Positions 25,477-37,764 of a stretch of DNA of 64,000 nt are shown here, piece after piece (position 1 is the stretch's first letter; every line of letters starts with the position of its first letter). A program made the position numbers and the translations under genes. The DNA lies in the NCBI RefSeq assembly GCF_042242105.1, contig NC_092025.1:14374309-14438308 (forward strand), written 5' to 3'. The notes beneath the pieces were generated by a model that was not told the DNA's origin, made no database searches, and saw only the letters and a list, made by a program, of their open reading frames with translations. Origin of the DNA: Pempheris klunzingeri (Eukaryota > Chordata > Actinopteri > Acropomatiformes > Pempheridae).

Positions 25477-26090
25477 CATGAACTACAGCTGGACCACATG
25501 GGCACCCGAGGACGGCTTCAGGGTCTGTTTTCAGTCTGTTTCACTTCAGCAGTGAGGAGACGACTGTCAAGAGCAAATGGATTACAACGCAGTTTCCGAT
25601 GCAACCTCCAAAAAAAAAAAAAAAACATGTAAACACATCTCTGTCAAAGGAAACCCCAGTGGGATTTATCTCTATAGTGCACTGTCATTAAGCTTAAAGC
25701 ATCTTAACACTTTCTTTTCTCAAATGTCTGTGGATGAGTGTAACAAATCCACAATTGTTCACATCCCATTTAGCTTTAGTTTCATATTTCACGTTATGAA
25801 TATGGTGTCTTTACCATAGACGGCATAAAATATCACATAAATAAATTTATACACATAATACAATGTAAATAACAATCAAATGTAAATCTCGAGGAATATT
25901 AATTGATTTATTTTGAAGGGCATAATTGTGTCACATCCGGTGTACTCTAAGTGACGTTGCCATGACGTACATTTTGCACTCGTGAAAGTATCGTTTGTCT
26001 CGCAACTCTCGCGGTAACTCGAGTACCTTTAACTTGGCGACGCCAGAGGCTGGAGTCTGCTGCCTTTAGGTGCCACTTCACCCAAAAGAC
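25477..26090. promoter_or_regulatory. shared smyd4/rpa1 bidirectional promoter interval
   Basis: The two start codons point away from each other across 614 bp. The rpa1-proximal 170 bp is CpG-bearing and carries recognisable sites: an ETS-like ACATCCGGT at about 25933-25941, two CREB/ATF-like TGACGT cores at 25952-25957 and 25963-25968, a TCTCGCGG element near 25997, and an E2F-like TTGGCGA near 26034. The smyd4-proximal part is AT-rich with a poly(A) run near 25611-25625. I see no TATA box in a useful place. Sites are read from the sequence. Their use is inference. Confidence 0.6.
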
Positions 26091-29000
26091 ATGAGTTTAC
26101 AACTCACAGAAGGGGCAGTCGAAGTGAGCATAAATGTTATTGTAACCGAACTACGTTTTTTGTTTTGTCTTGTCTTGCCTTTTTGTCTTGAGGCTGGTAT
26201 TGCGTACAGGTGCTGCTAGCTGCGTCTATTAGCACTAAGCTAATGTTATATACACACGATTTACATGTCACAGCTGTACCTGCAGCACCATTTATATCTG
26301 AGATTGTTTTAGACTTCTTCTCTTTTAACAAAGGTTTGATTCTAAGTTTGTGTGTTAATGTGGTGAAATAACCGTAGACTTGCTTCATCAGTTATGTGGT
26401 GTGGCCACTTCGTAACATTGTTGGGTCTAGACAATTGATGTCAACAACATGACTGCCTGACATAGACCTAGTTCTGTTTACTCTGAGATACTTTCCTGCT
26501 AGGGGCGTTAGAAAATCACTTCAGTAATCTCCAGTTAATGTTAACTGTAACTTTGCATTAGCAGCAGGGTAATGTGATGGGACAGGATGGGGCCAGGCAG
26601 TGGATACTAACAAGTCCATGTGTGTTATTGTCTAGGCCCTGTATGAAGGCTCGGAGGTGAACGATCCCGTGCTGCAGCTGCTGGTGAGTAAATTGAAGGA
26701 GTCCAGCTCCTCTGTCACAGATTAGGTAACTGCATATATGATGCTGATGGGATGTTGTACATTTCGATTGAGTAAGTAGTTATGGATAAAATATCGTTAT
26801 GGAGTTTCCATGGAGTCTATTTTTAAGATATCCTCTCCAGACTTGCTATAAAGCATACAACAATAATCTGCACAGAATAAAATGTTCTGTTTGTTTGTGA
26901 TGGGCTGTCCACATTGTTGTCCCTCCATTAAAAAAATTACAGAATCCACAAATATGTAAATATGTTGATATGTGTTGTCTCCTACATCTGCCCATTCTCA
27001 GTATATGTGGACTGGAAGTTTTCACATCCCACTTGTGTAAAATGTAAAGATTTTCAATGAATGTGAAAACAACCTCTGTTGTTTTGCTTCTAAATCCTCT
27101 TTTCCTCTGTGTTTAACAGAACATCCGCAAGGTCGGTAACATCTCTGGTCCACCCAGGTTCCGCCTCAAGATGAGTGATGGTCAGCACTATTTGGCTGGT
27201 GAGTATCATGCAGGAGTAATATCATACATTATAAAATACTAAAGTAGTGCAGGAAAATTTGTACGTCAAGTACCAGTGATAGATAAATCTGTTGAATCAT
27301 GTTTTCTAAGGTGTACGTAAATACATTTGAGTATGTATGTTTTTGTGTATGTAGCCTTCCTGCTGGCCACACAGTTAAACCACCTACCACAAGAGGACCT
27401 CCTGGAACCTAACTGTGTGTGCAAGGTGAAAAAGACCACCGTCAGCACATTGTCAGATGGCAGGTGTGTGTTTTTATGCCTCTGTAGTGGCGAAAGTCGT
27501 GGTTGGAGGCATTATGTTTTTGGGTTGTTTGTTTGTCCGTCCCATTCTCGTGAACGCAATATCTCAGGAATGCCTTGAGGGAATTTCTTTTAGGTTACAG
27601 TGACCTCACAAAAAATGGTTTTGGCCATGACTCAAGAATTCTCTAATTATGACAACATTTCACAGAAATATCTTAGGATTAATAAAGTTATGACATATGT
27701 CTAAAAGGCCACAGGTCAGCTTCAGTGTGACAAACGTGTGTCTTTTCACTCTTCAACGCCATAACTCAGGAACAGGACGAGGAGAGATTGTGATCATATT
27801 TCATTTTTGGTGTGATACTTAATTGGTGACAGATATTGATGTAAGCTACAACTTGATTGTTGGGCGGAGGTATACAACCGCGAGCTTGCTTCCTCCCCCC
27901 TCCCCATTTAACGTTATTGTTGCCTTGTGTTCCAGGCGTGTGGTGATTGTATTGGACATGGAGATATTGCAATCGGCTGAGGTAGCTGGAGGGATGATTG
28001 GAAATCCCATTCAATACAATACAGATGGTATGGTTCCTTTAAGATTAACATGCAATGAAGATAGAAAAAGCAATCAACAGCTCCCGTAGGTCCCTTATGA
28101 TGTTTGTACAACTTGCAGGTAGCACATCATCTCCACAGAAATCAGCCCCAAGTGCCTCTGTTTCATCATCCCCTCCATCTGCTGCAGTACCTGGACCCTC
28201 CTATAAGAACAACAGCAGTGAGTGTCATGTCAAAACTTTCTTTTGTGTCATTTTATGCTTCTGTTTGAATAATTATCTTGTCCTCTCAGTCATAACACAT
28301 AACTGGTGTCACAATCTTGTGACAATAATTAATGCCATGAAAATGATAAACATGCTGTTTTATTCATTCAGTAATCACAGAGTCTCTGAAATATTTTTAC
28401 TTGCTGGTTCTTCTGGTCACTTGTATGGCAGAAGCAGCTTTTTGGTTGTTACCTTCTCATTCTCAGTAAGAGTTACTAAAGACAAATGGGATTAGTGTTA
28501 AGCAGCATCTTATTTTGCAGTGTCAGTGGACACCCCTACTAATTATTAAGTTCATGGCTAACAGGTGTATACAGTAAAGCACATGTCCATGGAATCTCCA
28601 TTGACAAACATTTAGAATTTAGAGTGGGTCGCAAAGGGTACAGTAACTTTTAACATGGCACTGTCATAAGATGCCACATTTGCCAAAAGTAAGTTCATTA
28701 CGTTTCTGCCTCGGTCAAATGCCATTACTTATGAAGTAGGAGCAACAACAGCTCAGCAACAATGTGGTAGACCACACAAACTCAGAGTGCGGACGAGTGC
28801 TAAAGTGCGTTCTATGTAAATAGCACCTTTCATCTATCCAAATGGTCTCTAGAAATAACATCAGCGCATTAACTGTGCGCCAGGAGCTTCATGAAATGGG
28901 TTTCCATGGCTAAACGGCTTCACGCAAGCATCACATCACCATGTGCAATGCCAAGCGGAAATGTGTTCTTTGGAGTGATAAATCCAGCTTCACTATCTGG

Positions 29001-32000
29001 TCTGATGGTTAAAACAAATTTGGTGTGGAGCAATGTTTCACGACCCTGGTTCTGGGCGCACACTACCCTGCATTGTTATAGTTTGTTTTTTTGGGGTTTT
29101 TTTTCCTGGCAGAAAAGTGCTTTGTTTCTGTGACAGCACATCACCACTCTGATCACTGCTGCATGCTGTTGAATGATAGACTAACATTGTCCCTTTGCTT
29201 TTTTTGAACTTTTGTAGCCATTTGTTTGACATTGCTTTTTCACTATGACCACCAACCAGACTTTGTATGGATGAGCTTAATAATGGTAATGTCTTGTCAA
29301 CGTTCAATCTGACAGCCAATGTGGGTGTGTGACACGATCTGTGAGAAACGACAAGAAAAGGCCCTGGTGCCGACACCACAAAAGTTATCTTAACTGAAAA
29401 GTTCAGAGATTTTCAAATAGAAGCGCTTGGAGCGGCTGTGCCAAAAATGCAGAGCACACTGAAAGCTATCTCCTCATTGGGGACAAATTTGGAAAAAAAA
29501 CGTCTAAAACATGCAGAGCAGGGGGCCCTCAGGATCTCGGTTGGGAAACGTGAGTGTGGAGGAACTCGATTGGCCTGCGCAGAGCCCCGACTTCAACCCT
29601 TTTGAACACCTATGGGAGGAAGTAGAATGCCTTCTGTGAGCTAGGCCTTCTCCTGACATCAGTGCCTGACCACACAAATGGTCTAAATTACCACACAGGC
29701 CAAAATCTTGTGGAAAGTCTTCCAAGAAGATTGGTGGCTGTTGTAAATGCAATGTAGTGTCCAGCTCCATATTAATGCCCCTGGTTTTAGAATTGGATGT
29801 TCAACAAACAAATATAGGTAATGGTCAGGTGTCCACCAATGGCACGTGAGACTGAGATATCTGAATAAATCTTTTTTTAACGTAATAAAACAATGCAACA
29901 AAGCATATTATGTATCACATAGATTAATATTAATTTGCTATGCAGATTATAGTCATGCAATACCTCACTAACAAACTTTATTTAGAAAAGGTGGATATAC
30001 TGAGCATTAGGCCTTTGCTCAACCTTAATACAGTCTTGTCAACTAAAAGTCAATTTACTGTTGTTCTGCAGTCATGCTGGAGTGGAGAGAAATGTAGCAC
30101 CTATGGAGGACCACACCATATTGATGAATTATAATATGAAGTCAGGGAAAGGAGTATGGATCATTTTCAAGTAGTAACTAATTCGGCGCCATTTTAGACA
30201 TTGTAAAATGTTAGCTGCTCAGATAGATGATAAATCATTGGTGCTTTATTTTAAGCAACCATATGTCTGTCAGAGGTCATTCTTTAGTCTCAAAAGTTAA
30301 CAGCAACCTAATGTTTTGTTAATGATTTACACTAGTCATTATCTGGTGTGTTGCACTGTGGTTAGCATTGGACAGTAGTTTCAGAATAACAGGAAATTCT
30401 GAGAGTGGGCTAAATTGTTTTAAGTCTGGGCCAAGACAGACAAGACACACAAACCCTCATCTGACCAACAGAGGGAGCCATGTACCCTTTGAAGGCTGCT
30501 GATGAATGATTTGCAGTCCTCTCACTGGGTTTTCTCTTCAATACTGTTGTTCTGCAGCCATAATTTGGGACCAACAGAGTCTTCTGTTGTTCAGTTTTCA
30601 GTCTCATTTACCACACCACACTTTAACCAGAACACCATGGACTCAAAAGTAAATCCTGGGTTAAGAACATCATGAAAGGGGATCGAAAGCCACATGGTGG
30701 TTTTTAACCAGTTGCAGGTTGCCTCAGGAAATACCACAATTAATGGAAGACTGCAGTTCCTCTTCGTGCACTTTGATCATGTTTACTGCTCACCTATCAG
30801 AGCAGAAAACAAATGTTATTGCCCACTGGCCACTGTGGCTGGTGGAAGTCCATTACTCTCACCTTTCACTGTTTTACCATCAGCCAGATTTTTATAAGAA
30901 AATAGGACCCTTAAATGGTGGTTGGATTTCTGCCAAAAAGGCTGGTGCCATGTATCATGCCCAAAGTAGCCAGTTTTATTGGATGATATTTTATTAGCTT
31001 AGCCTTTGTTTCACTCAGCTGTTTTATACCACCAACTGCTCTCAGCATCAACATTGATTTTGTTTTGTGTCAGAAACATACCCAATAGTCCTCCTCAGTG
31101 GAGGATGTAGGCATGTGGGTGGATAATGAGTGCTTGGTATATATTGTGTGTTTGTGCATGTGTAGGTGTGTGTCTGTATGTGTGTGTTGTGACTGAGGGA
31201 GCTTGTGTGGGCCGATGGCTCCTCCAGTTCATGGCTTCATGAATATTGTGTTGTGGACTGAATCCCCTTGCAGCGCTGCACAGACGGAGAGAGAGGGAGA
31301 AAGTCAACTAATTTGACTCAGCAAAGATGAGGCTCTGCATTAAGTAGTTCATCAGACTCTTTACTGGTTGTATCCTTTGAATCATGGTACCTCGGAGATC
31401 CCGCAAGATACAGAAAACCTGCTGCTCTATTTAATTGTCTTGGTGATGAATTGGTCCTGCGTTCATCGTTTGAGTGGGGAAAAAAAGCTTTATTTATAAA
31501 GTCTGAAAGTATTTTCTCTCACTGAATGAAGCCAAGTTTTTGATTACTTTTCAATACTCTTGTAAAGTTTTAGTTGGGTGAAAAATTTGTGTCCCTTCAC
31601 ACGATTGCTAAATACCCCAAATGAAGTGTTTCTAATGAGCTATAGGCAGTGTAATGACTACGGAGGCTGCTGTTTTATTCAAGGGTCTGGTTTCAAGCTA
31701 CTGAAGACTTTACAGTCCTTGAGAAACATACTCAATCCCTGGGTGCTTCCATTAGGCTGACGTGGCTCCTTGCCTCTTTCACTTGCCTTTCTTCCTCGTG
31801 TTTTGACTCCTCCCAATGGGAAAGTGAGCAAGTGCTAGATCTTGGGGAGACGCTAGGAAGGGACGCACAGCCAGGGGAATTGTATTTGCAGGACATACTC
31901 ACTTACTCCAGCGTCATTTTCACAAGATGGCTACTACTTAAGCACAGCATCTCAGCATTTCCATTATGTGCAGAAATGAAAGGATGTTTTAAACAACTCC

Positions 32001-35000
32001 AATAGCAATTATAGATCTACTACTCCATCAGTGCAACACCAAATGACGTTTGTTTATTACAGAAAGAAAAAATCTGTAATTGGTCTGTGAAAGAATACAG
32101 GCGGAATGAGTTCGTCATATTCAGGTTCAGGCTGGATATCACAGGACTAATAACGTTAATTGTGCAGCTGTTAATTTTTCCTGAATAAGCCAAGATACAC
32201 TTGGCAGAAAAGAAGAAGAGGAAAAAGATGAGACAAGACTTTGGCTGATTCATTAATGAGTCAGATTAAAAACACATCTAATCATTTTTATTTCCTGGAT
32301 AAGCATGAATAACATAGCTGCCACTGCTAATGTTATTTGCTTGTATTGGTAGATTGTTCAATCAATAGTATTGATAAGATATTCCTTTATTAGTCCCACG
32401 ACAGGGACATTTACAGTGTCACAGCAGACACAGGGAGATATAAAAGAATATCTACATTTACGGTAGAGGAAGTTTAAAAAATAGTAATATAGTAATACAA
32501 GTATATAGTGTAGTGTACAAGTGGGAGCTAATACAAAGTATTGCACATTGTGGGGTGAGGTGAAGAGATGAATAAATATATTGCACAGTAGGTGTACATT
32601 ATAGTGCTGTTATTGTCACTTTTGGTGCAGTGTGGGCCAGTGGGAGAAGTGCTGGTTGAAAAATCTGACAGCTGCCGGAAGGAAGGACCTGCGATATCAC
32701 TCCTTCACACACTTAGGGTGGAGGAGTCTGTCGCTGAAGGAGCTCTCCAGTGCTGTCAGTGTGTCCTTCATGGGGTGGGAGTGGTTCTGTCTCATGGATG
32801 ATGGCTTTGCCATCATCATCATCATCCCCTCTCCCACCATCTCCATTGGGTCGAGGGGGCAACCCAGGACAGAGCTGGCCTTCTTGATGAGCTTGTCCAG
32901 TCTCTTCCTGTTCACACCTGCGATGCTGCTCCCCCAGCAGACCACTCCATATAAGATAACTTATGCCACAACAGTCATAGAAGGTCTTGAGCAGTGCCCA
33001 TTGCAATCATGCAATAATATTACAATATTGCTGTTCTTCAGCAGTCCAGTATCCCGCTCCTTTACTGTCCGATCAGATCAGCTGACCAATCAGAGCAGAT
33101 TCTGATTGAAATGGTGTTGCTGTCCAGTAAAAAACGTCCACATAGGATACACACGTGGTTCCTCATTCTTTATCTTCTCAGAGACACATTTAAGCATTGG
33201 ACCATCCTTGATGATGGCAGACCATAATCAATTTCCAGGTCACGGTTCCAGAAACAGAGGAAGGGAGGAAATGTAATGAGCTGAATGGAAAGCACCCCCT
33301 ATCAGCTCCAGGCATTCTGTTCTGTTTGAACCCCGACCTTTGACATCCTTGGAGTTGGAGGATGTGGTCAGAGAACTTTTTTCCTCTGTCAGCAGAGTTT
33401 CAAGAAAAAATGTAAATGTTTTAAGCATTTAATATTGTTTCAGCAAGCTTCGTAAGATCTGCCAGTCACGAGTGGCATTGTACTGTCTTAATTAAAAATA
33501 CATCAAAATTGGAGCCGCAGTTCTGAAATATAAAAAAAAAAAAAAACTTCTGCAGTAGGCGGACAGTCAAAGGTCATGACACAGTAGTCATCGACGTTCT
33601 ATGTTTCTATTTAAATATTCAGCAATAGCTGTCCTTGAAATGGACTACATTCAAACTGCTTCGCAGATGATATTTAAATTCCAAAAAGAGATCTGCACTC
33701 GCTGAAGTGCAGTTAAAAAAAATATTCATTATTCATCACTAACCATTCTCTGCAGGTTTCCTTTATCCTCTCAACCCCCCCCACCCCACCCCCTCACTCA
33801 CACACTTTTACACACTCTTTCTTATTCACTTTCTCTATTTATAGCTTTTTTTCTTGTCTATATATTCTTTTTTCCCCTCTTCCTACAGTATCCTCACCAC
33901 CAAGCACTCTTTACAAACAGGAGCTGTTGAATACGTTACCGACATACATATTAGGACTCTGTAGTGATCTTAATCACAAAAAATGAGGATCCTCGATAAA
34001 CCTTTTATGCACCAGTCTTTGCCATGTTCCTCATCCTCACCTATCATCTTCCCTTCTCTTCTTATGCTACCAGCTCCTTCCCTCTACCACTCCATCCGGA
34101 TAGCGTGCATATGAATATTGATGTTAATTACCCCTCGCCTGAAAATAGCTGTTCAATCTGTGATTTCCCCAAGGAATTTACACACACGTGCACGCACACA
34201 CACAACCGCACACACCTGCAAAGGAGGGTATCATACAGGCATGTGTTTGTTGTGCTCCTGAGCAGGAGCTTAAATCAGGGGAGTGGTCTCTGTGGAATTG
34301 CATCTTTTTATCCCTGACAATTCTTTCCTCAAATTCTGTTGCTCAATATGGCACATCATTCGTGCCAAAATGAGGCATTGCATAAAATATATTTTGACAA
34401 CAGCCAACTATGTAGCCTGAGTCACTGTTGATGGGGCTGATGCTACTTATTAGTGGGAGGTGAGATAACATCTTGTGATTATGTGGGCTGGTCCGGACTG
34501 TTCAAGTTTTCTGGCATTGTCCTTTGGAAAAAAAAAAAAAAAAAAGATAAAAGCTGAACAGTTGTTTTAAAGACAAAGTGAACTTATTCTTGACTTTTTT
34601 TGTAGTTTTTGTGTCTTATCTATGTATTAGAGATTAGGCCTGAGTTGAATAAGTACACACCTCACCTAGATAGAAATAACATCAGCATTTGACAATAAAA
34701 ATTCAACCTTTTAGAGGCCAAAGTACACATGCACAATTTAAGTATTACACAATATAATTATCGATTATTAGAGGCATCTGTGAGAAAATACCTATAACCA
34801 TAGACACCCTTCCGTTGTTGATGTATTTATGTACTGTACAGCTTGTTTAAACTGATCATGTTTCCTTTTAAGATAAGAGCAATACCCACTAAACTATATA
34901 TAAGCTGAATATAAAATGGTCATTACGCATGAACGTAGTTAAGAGACTAGTATTTACAGGTTCTGTCTGTTGTCTTGCCCCCAAGACTGATAACTGATAA

Positions 35001-37730
35001 CTAATCCTAATTATTCTTTTTCCTATGACTGAAAGGCACAAGCACAGTAATTATGAAATTAATAATTGATTGGCAGTCTTACCCAAGAAGAAAAACACAG
35101 TTTCATTAATTGGCACAAACTGATGTTAACGGAGAATTGAGGAACTCTTCAGAGAGATCTGCAGGGAGAGTTTAACTTTCTCAGGCATGTTATCATTTTG
35201 GCAGCTGCTCATATGATCAGATAACAGTGCTAACATTAATGGTGAAATATTTGGGCTGGGTGTTTAATTAAGTTTGTCTGCCTAATGGAAAACTGGTAGG
35301 TGTTCTACCAGTTGCATCAGTATCAGCACCTCAAATTGTCTACAACAACTACAGTTATGGATAACTTTGGCATGTACGTGAGGTAATAAGTATGTGTATA
35401 AATGAACATAATTCGTCCGGACATTAAAGTGAACCACACTGATTCACTTTTCAGACTGCTACACCCAAGGTGTAAGAAAAGGCACTGCCGCAGGTTCTTT
35501 GTTCTGACGGCAGTCAGCGGCATATTATGTAACACTGCTGCGGTCTCTGTCACCATCACCCACCACATACAACACTCACGACATCACAGCTACTCTGTCT
35601 CAGGCTATATATCCTATTTATTCCTTTAATACTGTAAAACTATCCTGTGAATTTAGTGCTTACATCGTGCGCAGTCCAATCTCTTACTATGTCTGTAAAA
35701 TATATTATATACGTTTTATATTCTAAACTGTTCACACCATATGTGTAATCATAGTGCTTTAATAAGGAAATTTGCTCGATGTGGGATCAATAAAGTTTAT
35801 TTTACAGATCAAAGTCTGTTTGCAGATCTGGAGCAGCATGAGTGCATATATTAAAAAAAACAAAAAAAAAACCTTTTGCTGCTCAAGAGGGGCTGTGTGG
35901 GGTCTGATAGATCGCCTCAAGTGATGTCACCTGAGTCAGCATCTGTTGGGTCTGAAAAAAAAAAATGGAGGTGTAGAGTTGTAAAGAACTGGTAGGTTTT
36001 GTAACCAGGATGATGGAATACTCAATTATTAAATTTCATGTAACATTAGTGTTATATTATTGTATCTCGCTTTGTTTGCCAGGAGCCTTTTCTCCTCCAC
36101 GAGGCCGTGGAAGAGGTTTTGTGGGAGAGTCACCGATGAAAGCTTCGCCCTCAAAGTTTTCACCCATGAAAGCTTCGCCCTCGAAGTTTTCACCCATGAA
36201 AGCTTCGCCCTCGAAGTTTTCGCCCACGAAGTTTTCGCCCGCAAAGTTTTCACCTACGAAGTTTTCACCCATGAAGGCTGCCAGCTCTTCTCAAGATTCT
36301 TCAACAAATGTGATTCCTATTGCTAAACTCAACCCCTACCAAAGCAAGTAAGTTTATGTGTGTCTGTTGTATGTCTGCATGTGCCTGCTCTCATGCACAT
36401 TACATGTATGGGCTCCTTAAAAGAATTTAAAGAAGACTTAAATTCTTTAATGGATAGTTTCAACTGAACCTGACTTCTATGTATTCCTCCCAAATTCCAA
36501 GCAAAAGCTTTACTGTATACATCCATGCTTTCACTTTGACCCCCCCCCCCCTTCTGCTCATTCATCAGCTAAACTATTTCCTCTCATGCTGTGACTCGAC
36601 TTCCCTGTTTGCTGCCATTTCTGAGTGGCACTTTGGGGCATGTTTGGAAGAGTGTGTGTGCTTGTGTGCGTGAGCATTCATTTTCTGTATCAATGCATGT
36701 GGCTGTGTGGATTTGTGCGTGTGCATGTTAGTCAGCCCATCTGCATGGAAATGAAATGAAATGACCGATCTTGCCTCAGAAATGAACACTTTAGCGGCAG
36801 GTATTGCCGGATCTCTTTTGGTCTGCCGCTGAGGTTTTGATTCTGTTATTTGGCCTGGTGGGGATTTGGCCAGCCTCGTTTTTACCCCTCTTCCCTCCCT
36901 CTCACAATTTCTTCACCTCCTCCAGGGTTCCATTTTACTTCTGTTTTTTTTCTCCACACGTGTCTTATCGTTTCATTTGGCTTAAGTCTCTGTGTCTGAC
37001 CTTAAAATTGGCCACAAAAAGACAAGAGGAGAGTATAGCAAGATGTAGTTCTCCAGATTGGAGTAAAGGTACCCCGTCAACTCTGTCTCCATGTTTGGGC
37101 TCTGATAACATATCCCTGTTCGAAATTGCAAGCTGTAAAGATAACTGTGCCTCTAGGTGTTGTAATAAACTGATGACTGTTCTAACTTTGAAGTTGTGGA
37201 GTACCTACAGTGAGTAAAACAGATGACTTCAGCAGCTGTTCTTCTGTGTATGTTTGTGTGAAATGAAAAGTGCGGGTGTGTGCCTGTTCGTCTGTGTGCG
37301 GCACAAAGTGTTACATACAGTAGATTATATAGGCATGCTGTACATGTGCACGTGGTCTTTTATGGTCGGTAGTGTGGCTTTCCCATCCCATTCTCCTGGT
37401 GTTAAGTAATAGCATCTCGAGCAGACTATAATTGGCTTTTGGCTGCCATAAACCTTGGTGTAGCAGTCTTATCCATACTGAGCAGGGAATGGGGTTCACT
37501 CTGGGCCAGCAGCTGCTCTCATGATAGAGGATTTAATTGCAGGCAAAGTTATGGTATGAATATCCTCCACTGCACAATTATCAACGCAGTCATAAAGCTC
37601 ACTGCTGCATAAACTGCCTAGCTTGGCTGGCTGTTGTTAAAAACAGAACAAGAAGCACATTTTAAATGCATCCAGGAGTTGGCAGATGTACAACACCTAG
37701 TTCACTCTTTGAAAAGAAAGTTGCTGGATG

Positions 37731-37764
<34 letters not shown>

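Larger units (their letters stand above)
28218..36082 (+). other. rpa1 intron 6 (7.9 kb), repeat-rich
   Basis: The interval contains a Tc1-like relic (28526-29836), a minus-strand LINE 3' fragment (about 32370-33010), a plus-strand LINE 3' fragment (about 35402-35815), and A-rich or T-rich runs (33530-33546, 34529-34546, 35850-35871). Between these I see AT-rich unique-looking sequence with no recognisable exon on either strand. Confidence 0.6.

Noticed and set aside
36029..36272. Two minus-strand open frames of Gly-Glu-Asn-Phe-type repeats opposite rpa1 exon 7
   Set aside because: They are by-products of the 15-bp repeat, whose period keeps several frames open on both strands. The plus-strand frame is fixed by homology on both sides of the array.
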